Source of the DNA: DATDCV01 sp036524155
Lineage (GTDB): Bacteria; Verrucomicrobiota; Verrucomicrobiia; Limisphaerales; UBA8199
NCBI GenBank assembly: GCA_036524155.1
Contig: DATDCV010000032.1
Location: 1 to 43,293, forward strand
Direction of reading: 5' to 3'
DNA: 43,293 nt
How positions within the stretch are numbered: position 1 is the first letter of the stretch; each line of letters starts with the position of its first letter. The position numbers and the translations under genes are program-made. The notes below the pieces were generated by a model. The model saw only the letters and a program-made list of their open reading frames with translations, was not told where the DNA came from and did not search any database. Positions 8,577 to 17,402 of this stretch are shown in pieces.

Positions 8577-10760
8577 CTACCTGGGTGCGACAGGGCTGGC
8601 AGCTTTGACCTCCGCGTGATTGAGCAGGTAGGTCCGCCGCTGTTCGACAAAGGCCTTCAGGCTTCGGCCTGGCCCGCCCGAGCCCTCCGGGGCGGCTTCC
8701 AAAGAGCTCTGAAACTCCTCAAAGGTAGAGAGCTTCTTTGTATCGGCCTTCAGCTCGTCGGCGATCAGCGCGTGATACTGTATGACGATGGGGCGGAGCT
8801 TGCTCCAATCGAGCCAGTTCTCCGCCATGTGGCGAACGTAGCCCAGGTAGCGGGCGCGGAATTTCGGGACGGCGAGCAGCTTGGAAATGATCGGCTTGCT
8901 CGAATCGTTGGCGTTTGCCAACGGGTCCAGATTCGTCCCCCCCTGGCGCGGGCCGCCGCCAAAACCGGGTGGTCCGCCGGGACCGCCCGGCCAGCCTGGA
9001 CCGCCTGCGCGGGCGAAATCAGGCCGGGGCAGACTCGCGTTCAACCCGTTCTGAATTGTCTCCTCGTCCAGGGCGTCCGCTTTGCCGGCGTTCCATTCCT
9101 TGAACCACCTGGCGAAAAGTTCCTTCACCTCGCTGTGGGTGACGCTTTGATCCTTGTTGGCATCCGCGGCACTGAAAAGCGCCGGCCCGAGGAACATGCC
9201 CGGGCCAAACCGCGGCTGGCCCGCTGCACCGGTGCCGGGCGGGCCAAAGCCTGGTGGCGGAGGAGACATCTTGTTAATCGCCTCGACCCACTGCTCGCGT
9301 GTAGTTTGGCCGGTCTTGTCCCGGTCGATCCGGTCAAACCAGGCATCAGCAAGGTTGTTGAATTCAGCGGCGGAGAGTTTGCCGTCGCCATCTTTATCGC
9401 CGAGCTCGAGGAACTGTTGAACGAGAATCATACCCGGGCCGAACCCTCCACGACCGCCCGGCCCGCCGGGGCCACCCATGCCCCCTGGTCCGCCAGGGCC
9501 ACGCATGCCCCCCGGACCGCCGGGGCCGCCCCCGGAACTAAACGTCTCGTTCACGTCATAAGGGATGAGGTGAAACCGGGCCCTCGAGTCTTCGTACATC
9601 TCGTAGTCGCTGGCCCTCGTCCAGAAGCCGTCCCCGCCCGCCAGAACGTTATCCCAGGCGAAAAACCTCAAAGCGCTATCGATGTCGAGCACGGGGCTCA
9701 GTTCAGCCTCGAGGGTCCGAGTTGGCGTCTCGTTCAGCACTTTGCACAGGTTGATCAGAGTAATCCACGCCTTCTGCTGGTCCTTGGACTTGATCTGGTA
9801 AATGCGCCGGTACTCCGCAACGTCCTCGCCCAGGTATTGCAGTCCGCCACGCCCCCCGGGGCTGCCGGGCACCTTCCAGCGCACGCCCTTGGTGGTGCCG
9901 AAGTTGTCTCTGAGGAAATCTTTGTTGAACTGCTCGACGTTGGGATAGATACCCCAATTCTCGCCATTGATGACCAATCGGACAAAGTTCGCTCGGGGCG
10001 CCGCGAAGTAGTCGCGCGCCATCTGCATCGCCAGGACGGAGTGGAGGAAGCTCGGATCCTCGTGCGAATTCAGCAGGTTCAGGGTGCGGAAACCCATCAG
10101 GTCCTGACCTTGGTGCACCATGTCGATTGAGATATTCAGAGGCCGCTTGCTTCCGGTGCCCACCATCATGTACGACGTGTTTCCCCGGAAACGCACGCCG
10201 ACTTCGTAATAGGTCCGCCCGTCCACCGTGAGCTTGGCGGAAACGTCCACGTCGGTCCCATGAAACATCTCCAACTCCTTCTCCCAATTCGTGGAATCGA
10301 ACTCGAGGAACAGCGTCCGCAGCACGTTGGAGGCGTAAAGGGGAACATCCGGATAGTTTTTCACCTGCGCCGGGGAGATTTTTGCGCCGGGCAGGGGAGC
10401 AGGCTCGCTACGGCCAAAGCCGCCGGGTCCGCCGGGCCCACCCGGTCCCCAAGGTCCGCCGGGCCCACCCGGTCCACGGCGTCCGCCTGCGTTATTCTCC
10501 TGCTCGAGGTACTTGAGAGCCTCCTGGCGCTCCTGTGCATTCAGCCAGCCGTTGCCGTCCTTATCGAATTTTTTGAGGATTTCGACGGTCTGCTTCATGC
10601 CCATTCCCGGACCGGGGCCGCCAAAACCACCCGGGCCAAATCCTGGCGGCGGACCGCCAAAGCCCTCGGGGCCGCCTGGTTGGGCCCATCCAGTCAAGCC
10701 GAAGCCGAGCGTCAGGGCGACGGTTGTTGTCACGCGCAGCAAATGGGGTCTCTCGATCAT
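8577..10760 (-). CDS. Secreted CotH-family kinase-like protein with EF-hand inserts
   Basis: The 727-residue product has a signal peptide (cleavage near GWA-QP, residue 27) and Gly/Pro-rich linkers (about 28-55, 95-118, 411-443, 585-608). The CotH domain begins near residue 137. Visible motifs are VGVRFRGNTS (188-196), KRPLNISID (205-213), LNLLNSHEDPSFLHSVLA (227-244), NGENWGIYPNVEQ (265-277), FAWDNVLAGGDGFW (367-380) and IPYDVNETF (399-407), whose Asp matches the conserved acidic position of the family. CotH proteins are atypical kinases that phosphorylate secreted proteins. The usual C-terminal part (ISKLLAVPKFRARYLGYV) resumes only at about 625, so about 210 residues are inserted. EF-hand loops lie at 66-77, 455-466, 479-490 (degenerate, Gln at position 12) and 533-544. 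Start at ATG 10760. The substrate is unknown. Confidence 0.9.
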   Translation of the reverse strand: MIERPHLLRVTTTVALTLGFGLTGWAQPGGPEGFGGPPPGFGPGGFGGPGPGMGMKQTVEILKKFDKDGNGWLNAQERQEALKYLEQENNAGGRRGPGGPGGPWGPGGPGGPGGFGRSEPAPLPGAKISPAQVKNYPDVPLYASNVLRTLFLEFDSTNWEKELEMFHGTDVDVSAKLTVDGRTYYEVGVRFRGNTSYMMVGTGSKRPLNISIDMVHQGQDLMGFRTLNLLNSHEDPSFLHSVLAMQMARDYFAAPRANFVRLVINGENWGIYPNVEQFNKDFLRDNFGTTKGVRWKVPGSPGGRGGLQYLGEDVAEYRRIYQIKSKDQQKAWITLINLCKVLNETPTRTLEAELSPVLDIDSALRFFAWDNVLAGGDGFWTRASDYEMYEDSRARFHLIPYDVNETFSSGGGPGGPGGMRGPGGPGGMGGPGGPGGRGGFGPGMILVQQFLELGDKDGDGKLSAAEFNNLADAWFDRIDRDKTGQTTREQWVEAINKMSPPPPGFGPPGTGAAGQPRFGPGMFLGPALFSAADANKDQSVTHSEVKELFARWFKEWNAGKADALDEETIQNGLNASLPRPDFARAGGPGWPGGPGGPPGFGGGPRQGGTNLDPLANANDSSKPIISKLLAVPKFRARYLGYVRHMAENWLDWSKLRPIVIQYHALIADELKADTKKLSTFEEFQSSLEAAPEGSGGPGRSLKAFVEQRRTYLLNHAEVKAASPVAPR

Positions 10761-10914
10761 GGCGTCAACCTACACTCTGGCACATTAAGGGACTATTAAG
10801 GTCATCCGGGACGAGCGGCCCAATGGGCGACCTGGCAGACGCGCGGAAACTGATCGCGGGATCAGCGCGGCGACGGGTGTTTGACGCCGCGCCCGATCGG
10901 CGAAGGCCAGGCTC

Positions 10915-12237
10915 TCAGGCTTGCTGTTCCTTGAACTCGCCGGCGGCCCGCACAAAGATCCAGAACACCGCGACAGCCAACAAAGTGTGGGCGGCCAGGA
11001 CGAACCACACGTTCTCCGGCGCGCCCGCGGCGTTGAATCTGCCGTAAAGGCTCGTGTAGACAAATCCGCTGGTGAATCCACCAATCATAACGGCGAGAAA
11101 GTTGGAGCCCATGTAAAGCCCCGCTTTTTCCTTGGGCGCGATCCAGGTGATGTACTCCTGGATGCGCGGGGAGGTGATCATCTCGCCCACGGCGAAGAGG
11201 AAGATGCCCAGAAACACCAGGAGCGAGGAACCGGATCGCGCGAGCCCGATCACCGCCAAACCTGCCGCCGCGACAGCCAGGCCGACCATGAAGGAGGGCA
11301 TCGCCCGAAAGCGCTCGAACACGCGCGAAACACCCAACTGGAGGATCATGATGATGTAACCCGTATGCGAAATGGTTTCGCCCAGGATGTGCCGCGTCCC
11401 GTCGTCCGCCTGGCGCGAGAAGAAGTCGGCGAAGGCCTGCCCGCAAACGGAACGGACGCCTTGATACAACCGCACGGTGTCGAGGTTGCTATCCACATAG
11501 AGCGCGCAGAGATTGAAAAATGCCCAGAACGGGAGCCAGAAGAACACGCCGAGGAGCAGCAGGAAGACGGAGAATTTGAGGTCAGCCAGCGCGGTGCTGA
11601 TATCGCGGAATTTTTTGCCGAGCGTTTCCCCTTTGAGTTCTCGCGGTGGTTCTTTGTAAAAGACAATCGTGATGAACAGCATCACCCCGATAGCGATTGC
11701 CGCCGCGAGAAAAGCGTAGTTCCACGAGATCGCCCGCAGTTTGCCGGCCACAATCGGGCCGAAGGAGCCGCCGACATTGACCATCGCGTAAAAAATTCCG
11801 AACCCAAGGGTCTTGTTGGTGGGATCAGTGGTCACGCGGATCGTTCCCGCCACCAGCGGTTTGAAAATCCCCGCGGCCAGCCCAATGCTGAGCATAGTGA
11901 GCGCGATGCCCGAAAAGGACTTCGTCAGCATGAGCAGGAGAATGGACGGCAGATAGGCCAGGTAGGAAATAATCAGGACCTTTTTGAACCCGAAACGATC
12001 GGCAAAGGTGCCGGAGATGAGCGGGATGGCGTAAGAGAACAAAAGAAAGATGCTCTGAACGAATCCTAACTGATCGCGCGAATACCCCAGATGGGTCATG
12101 TAGATCCCGAACCCGAAGTAAATGCCGTAGTAGGCGAAGCGCTCAAGGACCTCCACGATATTCGCCACCCAGAACACAGGCGGAAACGAGGTCCGCTGCG
12201 GCGAGCTCAAAACCGGTTGGGCTGCGTCACGCTGCAA
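10915..12237 (-). CDS. MFS transporter, POT (peptide transporter)-like
   Basis: The 440-residue protein has about 12 hydrophobic segments. The first helix contains VLERFAYYGIYFG, close to the ERFxYYG motif of proton-coupled oligopeptide transporters. GIFKPLVAGTI and FGIFYAMVNVGGSFGPI resemble the second POT signature, and GTFADRFGFKKVL is the MFS loop 2-3 motif. It is an inner-membrane secondary transporter; peptide import is possible but the substrate is not shown. Many Verrucomicrobia have similar genes annotated only as MFS. The start is uncertain: TTG 12237 is used because no ATG lies before the first helix, and no Shine-Dalgarno sequence is evident. It lies 132 bp downstream of the delta-60 gene and 154 bp upstream of the CotH-type gene, all on the minus strand. 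Confidence 0.87.
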   Translation of the reverse strand: MQRDAAQPVLSSPQRTSFPPVFWVANIVEVLERFAYYGIYFGFGIYMTHLGYSRDQLGFVQSIFLLFSYAIPLISGTFADRFGFKKVLIISYLAYLPSILLLMLTKSFSGIALTMLSIGLAAGIFKPLVAGTIRVTTDPTNKTLGFGIFYAMVNVGGSFGPIVAGKLRAISWNYAFLAAAIAIGVMLFITIVFYKEPPRELKGETLGKKFRDISTALADLKFSVFLLLLGVFFWLPFWAFFNLCALYVDSNLDTVRLYQGVRSVCGQAFADFFSRQADDGTRHILGETISHTGYIIMILQLGVSRVFERFRAMPSFMVGLAVAAAGLAVIGLARSGSSLLVFLGIFLFAVGEMITSPRIQEYITWIAPKEKAGLYMGSNFLAVMIGGFTSGFVYTSLYGRFNAAGAPENVWFVLAAHTLLAVAVFWIFVRAAGEFKEQQA

Positions 12238-12369
12238 GGCACGGACAGGGTAAGCGCGCCTGGAAATGCAGCAAGTTCTTTTGGCGGGCCGGGGTGACTG
12301 AAGCTCGCGAAGAACTGAGTCAGTCGGGCCCTGGGGTAGCCGACTGTCCGCCTCGTCGCCGCCCTCGGA

Positions 12370-15300
12370 CTATTCGGCCGGCCTGGCCCGGAAGAATTGT
12401 TGAGGAGTGTCGGGTCGCACGCGGCTGGTGAACGAGAGAGTGCCCTGCGCGTTCGAAACGGTGGTCCAGGGCGTCCAGATCATCAAATCGTTCGAGATCT
12501 CCAAGACAAAACTCGCGCCCGTCCGACCGTTGAACGTGAAATGAAATTGGCCGGAGATCGGTTCTCCTTCCACGCGCAGCCGACAGCTTTCGCCCAATTC
12601 CCCGCAGCCATTTATCCGGGCGCTGAGGCCATCGGAGGAACTCATTCCCACGAAAGACGCGGGGCCTCTGGCTGTTGGTGGCGGGGTTGCCCGGTAAGTA
12701 AGTGTGCGCGAGATGTTGTCGAGGAATGGCCCCCACTTGACGTTGCCATTCTGGGCGTCAAACTGGCCGCCGGAGCTGACATCCGACACGACCCAGCCGG
12801 CCGGGGGTTTGTCTTCGACAGCGTAGCCGGCGGTACTGGCGGCGGGAGCGGCCGCGAGGGTCACAGTCAGCGGTTCGCCGGGAACGAAGAACGCCGGCGT
12901 GCGACGTTCGGTCCAGCCCAGGCTCTTGGCCCGTCTCTGGTCAGGCAGCAGGGGGGATCCACTTTCACACCGCGCCCACCAGAGCGGCTCGTTGGTTACC
13001 GAGGAAATGACCTGGTAACACTCGCCGCCGCGCCAGAGGAAGGCGGCGCGCGTCACGTAATCGATCGGGATGCCGTGCGCGTGGCAGAGCCAGTTCGAGC
13101 CGCGGCGCCAGGCAGCTCCGTAAGCAGTGAGTTCGCCGATGCTGATGCGCTGGTCCGCGGGATCCAGGTCGGCCGGGAAACAGCCGGCGAGGACCTGGCA
13201 TTGATCCCCGGCAATAGGGCTGTTTATCCCGTCGGCAGAAGCCTGACCACTGAAGCAGAAAACTCCCAGGGCACAATGGGTGCCCCAGATGGGGCCTTGC
13301 GCATGGTAAGTCAAGGTGCGGGGTTCGTGATCGAAGAACGGGCCGAACTTAACCTTGCCCGTGCGGGAGTCGAACACGCCGCCGTGACTGATGGTGCTCA
13401 CTGCCCAGCCTGCGGGAGGTTGGTCCTCGATAGCATACACGTTAACGCTCACGGAAGGCAGAGCAACGAGTCGGATGCCACCGTTCGTTGTGAACACGCG
13501 CTGGACAAAAGGCGCGGCGGCGGCCAGGTGGTTATTGAGCCGCGCCAAACCGTCCACCGGTACGCCGTTAACGCTCGTGAAACTGCCCCCGATCAGGACC
13601 TGCCCGTCGGCCTGGATCAGGCTGGCAGAGACCCCCGGCTGCCCGGAGGCCGGGCCGAGTCGCGCGTGGAACGCGGGGTCGACAGTGCCGTGGGGATCGA
13701 GCCTGCAAATGCGGGTCGGCTGTCCCCCGGAAATCTGATGCATTGCGGCCAGGATGTAACCATCGGGCGCGACCGCCACGGCCCCCACGTATTGGCCCAC
13801 GGGAGCGTTGAATGACTCGTCCACGCGTCCGTCGGGATGCAGGCGGACGAGACAGATCATTTCTTCGCCGAGCCAAAGGCACGGCTGGCCCGCGATGAGG
13901 ATGGCACCATCCGGCTGCACCAGGATTTTGTGGATGGCGAATCCTGACTGGCCGGCGAAGTTGAAAGTTGAATCTACACTGCCATCGGGGTGGAGCCGCT
14001 GGAATCCTATCGCTCCGTTGCCGCCAAAAAGGATCTTACCGTCGGGTTGCACGGCCAGGGCGCAAACCGCATCGCCATCATAGGCGGGCAAGTAGGGTGG
14101 ATTGAACGTGTCATCCAGGGAGCCGTCCGCGTTGAGGCGTGCCAGGCCATCCGCGAACTCGCCCCCGAGGACAATCTTGCCATCGGCTTGTAGCGCCAGG
14201 CAGCGCAGGCGCATGCCCAGGGATTCATGCAAATGACCCATGAAACCTGGGTCCAGACTCCCATCCGGATTGAAGCGAACCAGTTCACCCGAGCCGCCGG
14301 CCAGCAGCTTGGCGTCGGGCTGCAGCGCGAGGAGGCCGACCTCAAAGTGGTTGGTCCAGGTCGGACGGAAGCTGGTGTCGAGGGAGCCATCCGGCAAAAT
14401 GCGCGCGACATTGGCACGCGGCTGATTGTTATAAGAGGCGAAGGAACCGCCGACATAGACGCGGCCATCGGTCAAGGTGGTGAGGGCCTGAATCGTGACA
14501 TCGTGGCCCGGCAGGTTCAGATCGCCGGCCGCGGCGTAAAAATCATTGTCGAGCCTGCCACTCGGCAGCAAGCGCACGAGAGAAGCCTCGCTGCCATTCG
14601 TTAGAGGAAGCGAGCCGCCCAGCCAAATGTGGCCGTCCGGTTCCAGGACCATGGAATTAAAACCGGACGCCGGAGACCAGTCCCTGAGGCAGTCTCCCGG
14701 ATCGAACGATTCATCCAGGCGGCCGTCCGGGCTGAGCCGGGCGATCCGGTAGCGGGGGACGCCGTTAACCGACTGGAACCACCCGGCGACGAGCAACCGG
14801 TCATCCGGTTGCACTGCAAGCGCCGTAAAGCAGTAGAACCCGTCGTTCGCGAAGTCGACGGCGAAGCTGGAGTCGATCGATCCGTCGGGGTTGACCAGGG
14901 CAAGCCGGGAGTAATACCAGCCGGGCCGGCCGAGGTCGAACGGGCCGGCAGCGTAGATTTTGCCGTCGCTGCGAACGGCGAACTGAACCAGTTCGTAGCC
15001 CGTCAAATCCGTCGCAAAACTGGAATCGAGACTACCGTCAGGATTCAGGCGGCAGAGGAGCTTCCGCTCCCCGAGAAAACGGCCTCCGACCAACACCTTG
15101 CCATCGGCCAGGACCGCGAGGTTGACTACCCCCTGGTACCAATCCGGCGCCCCGCTGGCGGGGACGAAACCGGCGTCAAGACTGCCATCCGGATTCAGGC
15201 GGGCCACATTGGTGCGAGCAACGCCGTCTACCTGACAGAAACTGCCGCCAACCAAAATCTTGCCGTTAGTTTGAATGACGATCGCGCGCACGACGCCCGG

Positions 15301-16299
15301 GGCATTGTAGGAAGCCAGCACAGGGCGGAAAGCGGCATCCAGGCTGCCATCGGGATTGAGTCGGACGAGGGAGGAGCAGGCCTGGGTGTCGAACACCGAA
15401 AACGAGCCGCCGACGAGCACCTGGCCATTCGGCTGCAAAGCGACGGCATAGACGTGGCCGTCGACACCAAGGCCGGGATTGAAACGCTCGTCCAGGGCAC
15501 CGGTGGGAAGCAGGCGCGCAATGTGGCGGCGGAGGCGGCCGTTGTAGCCGCTAAATTGGCCGCCGACCAGGAGATTGCCATCCGGTTGCCGGGCCAGGGC
15601 GACGACCTCGCCCGATGAGCTGGCAGGGCCTATGACCTGGCCGCCGCGCGTCGGGTCAAAAGTGAGATCCAGCGAGCCCGGACCTGACGGAGCAGGCTGA
15701 GCCGTTAGTGCGAAGTCAAAGCTCAGGTCAGTGCTGAGGCTATTGACTTGATGCACCTCCACCGCCACAACGTTCGTGCCGCGGACCAGCAAAGCCGGGT
15801 TGAGGCTCGCGGTATACAGTGCATTGTCTGACACGGTCGTGCTGGCTAGCGTGGAATAACTCACCGGGCCCGGCGGCATCCCCACCCGAAACGCTTCCAC
15901 GCCGTTGAAGTAAACCACCGCGCCGTCGTCGTAGACCAACGACGCCGTGAGATTGCTGATGCCGCCGGCCCCCGCCAACACGAAGCGGTGGCGGAAATAC
16001 GCAGTAATGAGCCGGCCTTGGGGCGTGCCGGAGTTCAGGACCGTGGACTCGTCCCCGTCGCCGAACCCAAGTTGAGCCGGGCCACTAGCCCAGGCGCTGG
16101 CATCGAACGCCGGTGCGCGCCAGGCGCTCCCCGGGTCCAGGCCGGTGTCGAGGTATTCCCACACGGCCCCGGCGGGAATGAGCGAAATACGCTGCCCCTG
16201 CGCCGACAGGGCCATCAGTGCGCACGCGGCGAAGAGCAGCGCCGGCGCGACAATCCACACCTTGAATAAACCCTGCGCGGAAGGAGGTTGTGATTTCAT
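12370..16299 (-). CDS. Secreted delta-60 repeat protein with dockerin-like segment
   Basis: The 1309-residue product starts at ATG 16299, followed by a signal peptide (KVWIVAPALLFAACALMALS). The frame stays open upstream to 16764, but the signal peptide marks this start. In order: a galactose-binding-like beta domain (about 37-195, with VYDDGAVVYFNGVEAFRVG); 14 delta-60 repeats (about 205-920, each with VLVGGSF and RLNPDGSLDxxF forms), which predict a beta-propeller or solenoid; then two copies of a module with the motif YAxEDxPPAGW (nt about 13430 and 12825). Between the copies is a dockerin-like Ca loop (DLDPADQRISIGELTAYG, about nt 13120-13175). The C-terminus is the RFYR-type module seen in other proteins here, ending FFRARPAE. 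No strong Shine-Dalgarno sequence is seen. It is probably a surface or released protein of unknown ligand. Confidence 0.87.
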   Translation of the reverse strand: MKSQPPSAQGLFKVWIVAPALLFAACALMALSAQGQRISLIPAGAVWEYLDTGLDPGSAWRAPAFDASAWASGPAQLGFGDGDESTVLNSGTPQGRLITAYFRHRFVLAGAGGISNLTASLVYDDGAVVYFNGVEAFRVGMPPGPVSYSTLASTTVSDNALYTASLNPALLVRGTNVVAVEVHQVNSLSTDLSFDFALTAQPAPSGPGSLDLTFDPTRGGQVIGPASSSGEVVALARQPDGNLLVGGQFSGYNGRLRRHIARLLPTGALDERFNPGLGVDGHVYAVALQPNGQVLVGGSFSVFDTQACSSLVRLNPDGSLDAAFRPVLASYNAPGVVRAIVIQTNGKILVGGSFCQVDGVARTNVARLNPDGSLDAGFVPASGAPDWYQGVVNLAVLADGKVLVGGRFLGERKLLCRLNPDGSLDSSFATDLTGYELVQFAVRSDGKIYAAGPFDLGRPGWYYSRLALVNPDGSIDSSFAVDFANDGFYCFTALAVQPDDRLLVAGWFQSVNGVPRYRIARLSPDGRLDESFDPGDCLRDWSPASGFNSMVLEPDGHIWLGGSLPLTNGSEASLVRLLPSGRLDNDFYAAAGDLNLPGHDVTIQALTTLTDGRVYVGGSFASYNNQPRANVARILPDGSLDTSFRPTWTNHFEVGLLALQPDAKLLAGGSGELVRFNPDGSLDPGFMGHLHESLGMRLRCLALQADGKIVLGGEFADGLARLNADGSLDDTFNPPYLPAYDGDAVCALAVQPDGKILFGGNGAIGFQRLHPDGSVDSTFNFAGQSGFAIHKILVQPDGAILIAGQPCLWLGEEMICLVRLHPDGRVDESFNAPVGQYVGAVAVAPDGYILAAMHQISGGQPTRICRLDPHGTVDPAFHARLGPASGQPGVSASLIQADGQVLIGGSFTSVNGVPVDGLARLNNHLAAAAPFVQRVFTTNGGIRLVALPSVSVNVYAIEDQPPAGWAVSTISHGGVFDSRTGKVKFGPFFDHEPRTLTYHAQGPIWGTHCALGVFCFSGQASADGINSPIAGDQCQVLAGCFPADLDPADQRISIGELTAYGAAWRRGSNWLCHAHGIPIDYVTRAAFLWRGGECYQVISSVTNEPLWWARCESGSPLLPDQRRAKSLGWTERRTPAFFVPGEPLTVTLAAAPAASTAGYAVEDKPPAGWVVSDVSSGGQFDAQNGNVKWGPFLDNISRTLTYRATPPPTARGPASFVGMSSSDGLSARINGCGELGESCRLRVEGEPISGQFHFTFNGRTGASFVLEISNDLMIWTPWTTVSNAQGTLSFTSRVRPDTPQQFFRARPAE
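13540..15690 (-). repeat. 14 delta-60 repeats within the secreted protein gene
   Basis: Fourteen units are recognised by the ending (S/R/A/T)(L/V/I)DxxF, preceded by ARLNPDG-type text and by (I/V)LVGGxF. Units vary in length (about 45-60 residues) and are degenerate at DNA level. The repeat family is known from large bacterial surface proteins. Confidence 0.85.
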
Positions 16300-16764
16300 G
16301 AGTGTCGGGGGTGGTTGTTGAGGCGGTTCCCATCGGCAGAATCCGTTCTTCCCTGGGATGGCCGGTCTCTCTTCCTCTGCTTTGTTGAGTCTGCTGGATT
16401 CATCTGGACCAATGGGATAGCAGCAATACAGTCTAATCCTGGGAGCCCGGTCCATCCAAGAACTTAATATAGACTTTCCGTTTAGCCCTCCGTAGCCCTC
16501 CTTAGCCTTTCGTGGCTCCCGCAACCGCCGGAGAAAGTGGAACCGACGGAAGTAACAGTTCGAGGGAAAATGTTTTTCTCCGCGCGTGGCCACGCCGAAC
16601 TGGCGGCGGGCGGTGGCCATGCCGCGCTCATGCTCGCTGGTGAGGGGGAAATTATGCGGCTGAACGAAGAGTTCGACACCGGGGAAAAGTTGCGGCAGGA
16701 GGGTGCGCCACGTGGCCCGAAGGTGATCTTTCTGAAGGTGGGGTTGGAGGTCCGCTGGGTTCAT
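16300..16764 (-). CDS. Small conserved-looking ORF without its own stop, open into the delta-60 gene
   Basis: The ATG at 16764 overlaps the TGA of the upstream damaged gene as ATGA, the usual arrangement for translational coupling. The first roughly 85 codons have strong GC at third positions and protein-like text (LFPGVELFVQPHNFPLTSEH, then FPSNCYFRRFHFLRRLRE). After that the frame stays open, but the text loses coding character until the signal peptide of the delta-60 protein at 16299, which is in the same frame. Either the original stop was lost or the frame is open by chance in GC-rich DNA. I do not recognise the family. The 3' boundary is not defined by sequence; the end given here is only the base before the next start. 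Confidence 0.5.
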
Positions 16765-17082
16765 TTGGTGACAAAGGATTCGGACAAAATGATTTGCGGG
16801 ACGAACGCCGGGTCAACGGGTGCAGGTTCGGGCGTTGCGGGCTCAGGCTCATCCAAGGTGAGCGGATAGGCGCGAATGATCTCGAGGATTTTGTCGAGAT
16901 AAACGGCGGTGGTGACTGGTTTTTGTTCACGGCCTTTTGGAACGCGTTCAGCTTGCGAAGCAGATCCTGGAATTTGGCGAGGCGGACGGTATGCTGAGCG
17001 ACATGGAGCAGAGACTTTTCCTTCGCCGAAATATTAGGAATGGATTGGGGGGCGGCGAGAATGCGGATAGCATTTTGCTCAT
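16761..17082 (-). pseudogene. Frameshifted hypothetical gene, two apparent 1-base deletions in homopolymers
   Basis: Three adjacent segments in three frames read as one protein. ATG 17082 gives MSKMLSAFSPP. After a C6 run (G6 on the plus strand at 17047-17052) the reading continues one frame over as QSIPNISAKEKSLLHVAQ and a helical stretch (LAKFQDLLRKLNAFQKAV). After an A5 run (T5 on plus at 16920-16924) it continues as KPVTTAVYLDKILEIIRAYP, then a Pro/Glu-rich tail ending SESFVTK. Adding one base in each run restores a single frame of about 107 codons. All three parts have coding-like third positions. The stop overlaps the next start (ATGA). Alternatives are two sequencing or assembly errors, or programmed slippage at the A run. 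The family is not recognised. Confidence 0.6.
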
Positions 17083-17402
17083 TAGGACTGTGCGAGTGGC
17101 CCAGGTCAGGTCGTGCGCCGGCGCCGGGCGGGAGCGCGGCGCACCCTGGGAACGGTTGCGGCACTAGGGCGCGCAGTCTGTGTTTCGCGGAGCTGGCAAC
17201 GCATCCAGACCTCGGCGACGGCTATCGCTCCTCCGACAGCCAACAGGAGAAGCAGCGGCGACGCCAGTCGATGTTTCAATGGCAAGAGCGATATCATCGG
17301 TTTACGTTACACTGTACGCACCGACATAAGCCGCGCCGCGCGAGGGCACGCGGCGCAAGCATTTATGACGTTCAGTATAGATCGCGTTGTGCACAATGAA
17401 TG
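17083..17402. other. Intergenic region with a doubtful small membrane ORF
   Basis: The 320 bp hold one possible frame on the minus strand at 17106-17297 (63 residues) with a hydrophobic stretch (LASPLLLLLAVGGAIAVAEVW) and a very basic tail ending RRRRTT. It has no ribosome-binding site, and the tail looks like translated GC-rich noncoding DNA. It may be the remnant 5' end of a membrane-protein gene. Nothing else is seen. Confidence 0.35.

Noticed and set aside
8376..10130. 584-codon plus-strand open frame
   Set aside because: Antisense to the CotH-type gene; the protein text is low-complexity and lacks motifs, while the minus strand carries clear CotH and EF-hand motifs.
10420..10490. GGNCCNCCG-like DNA repeats in the CotH-type gene as a possible CRISPR or tandem element
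   Set aside because: They encode in-frame Gly/Pro-rich linkers; there are no spacers and no conserved repeat length.
12397..13815. 472-codon plus-strand open frame
   Set aside because: Antisense to the delta-60 protein gene; open only because of high GC.
16920..16924. Programmed ribosomal frameshift at the A5 run
   Set aside because: A second lesion in a C6 run upstream and the lack of a classical slippery heptamer make damage or sequencing error the simpler explanation.
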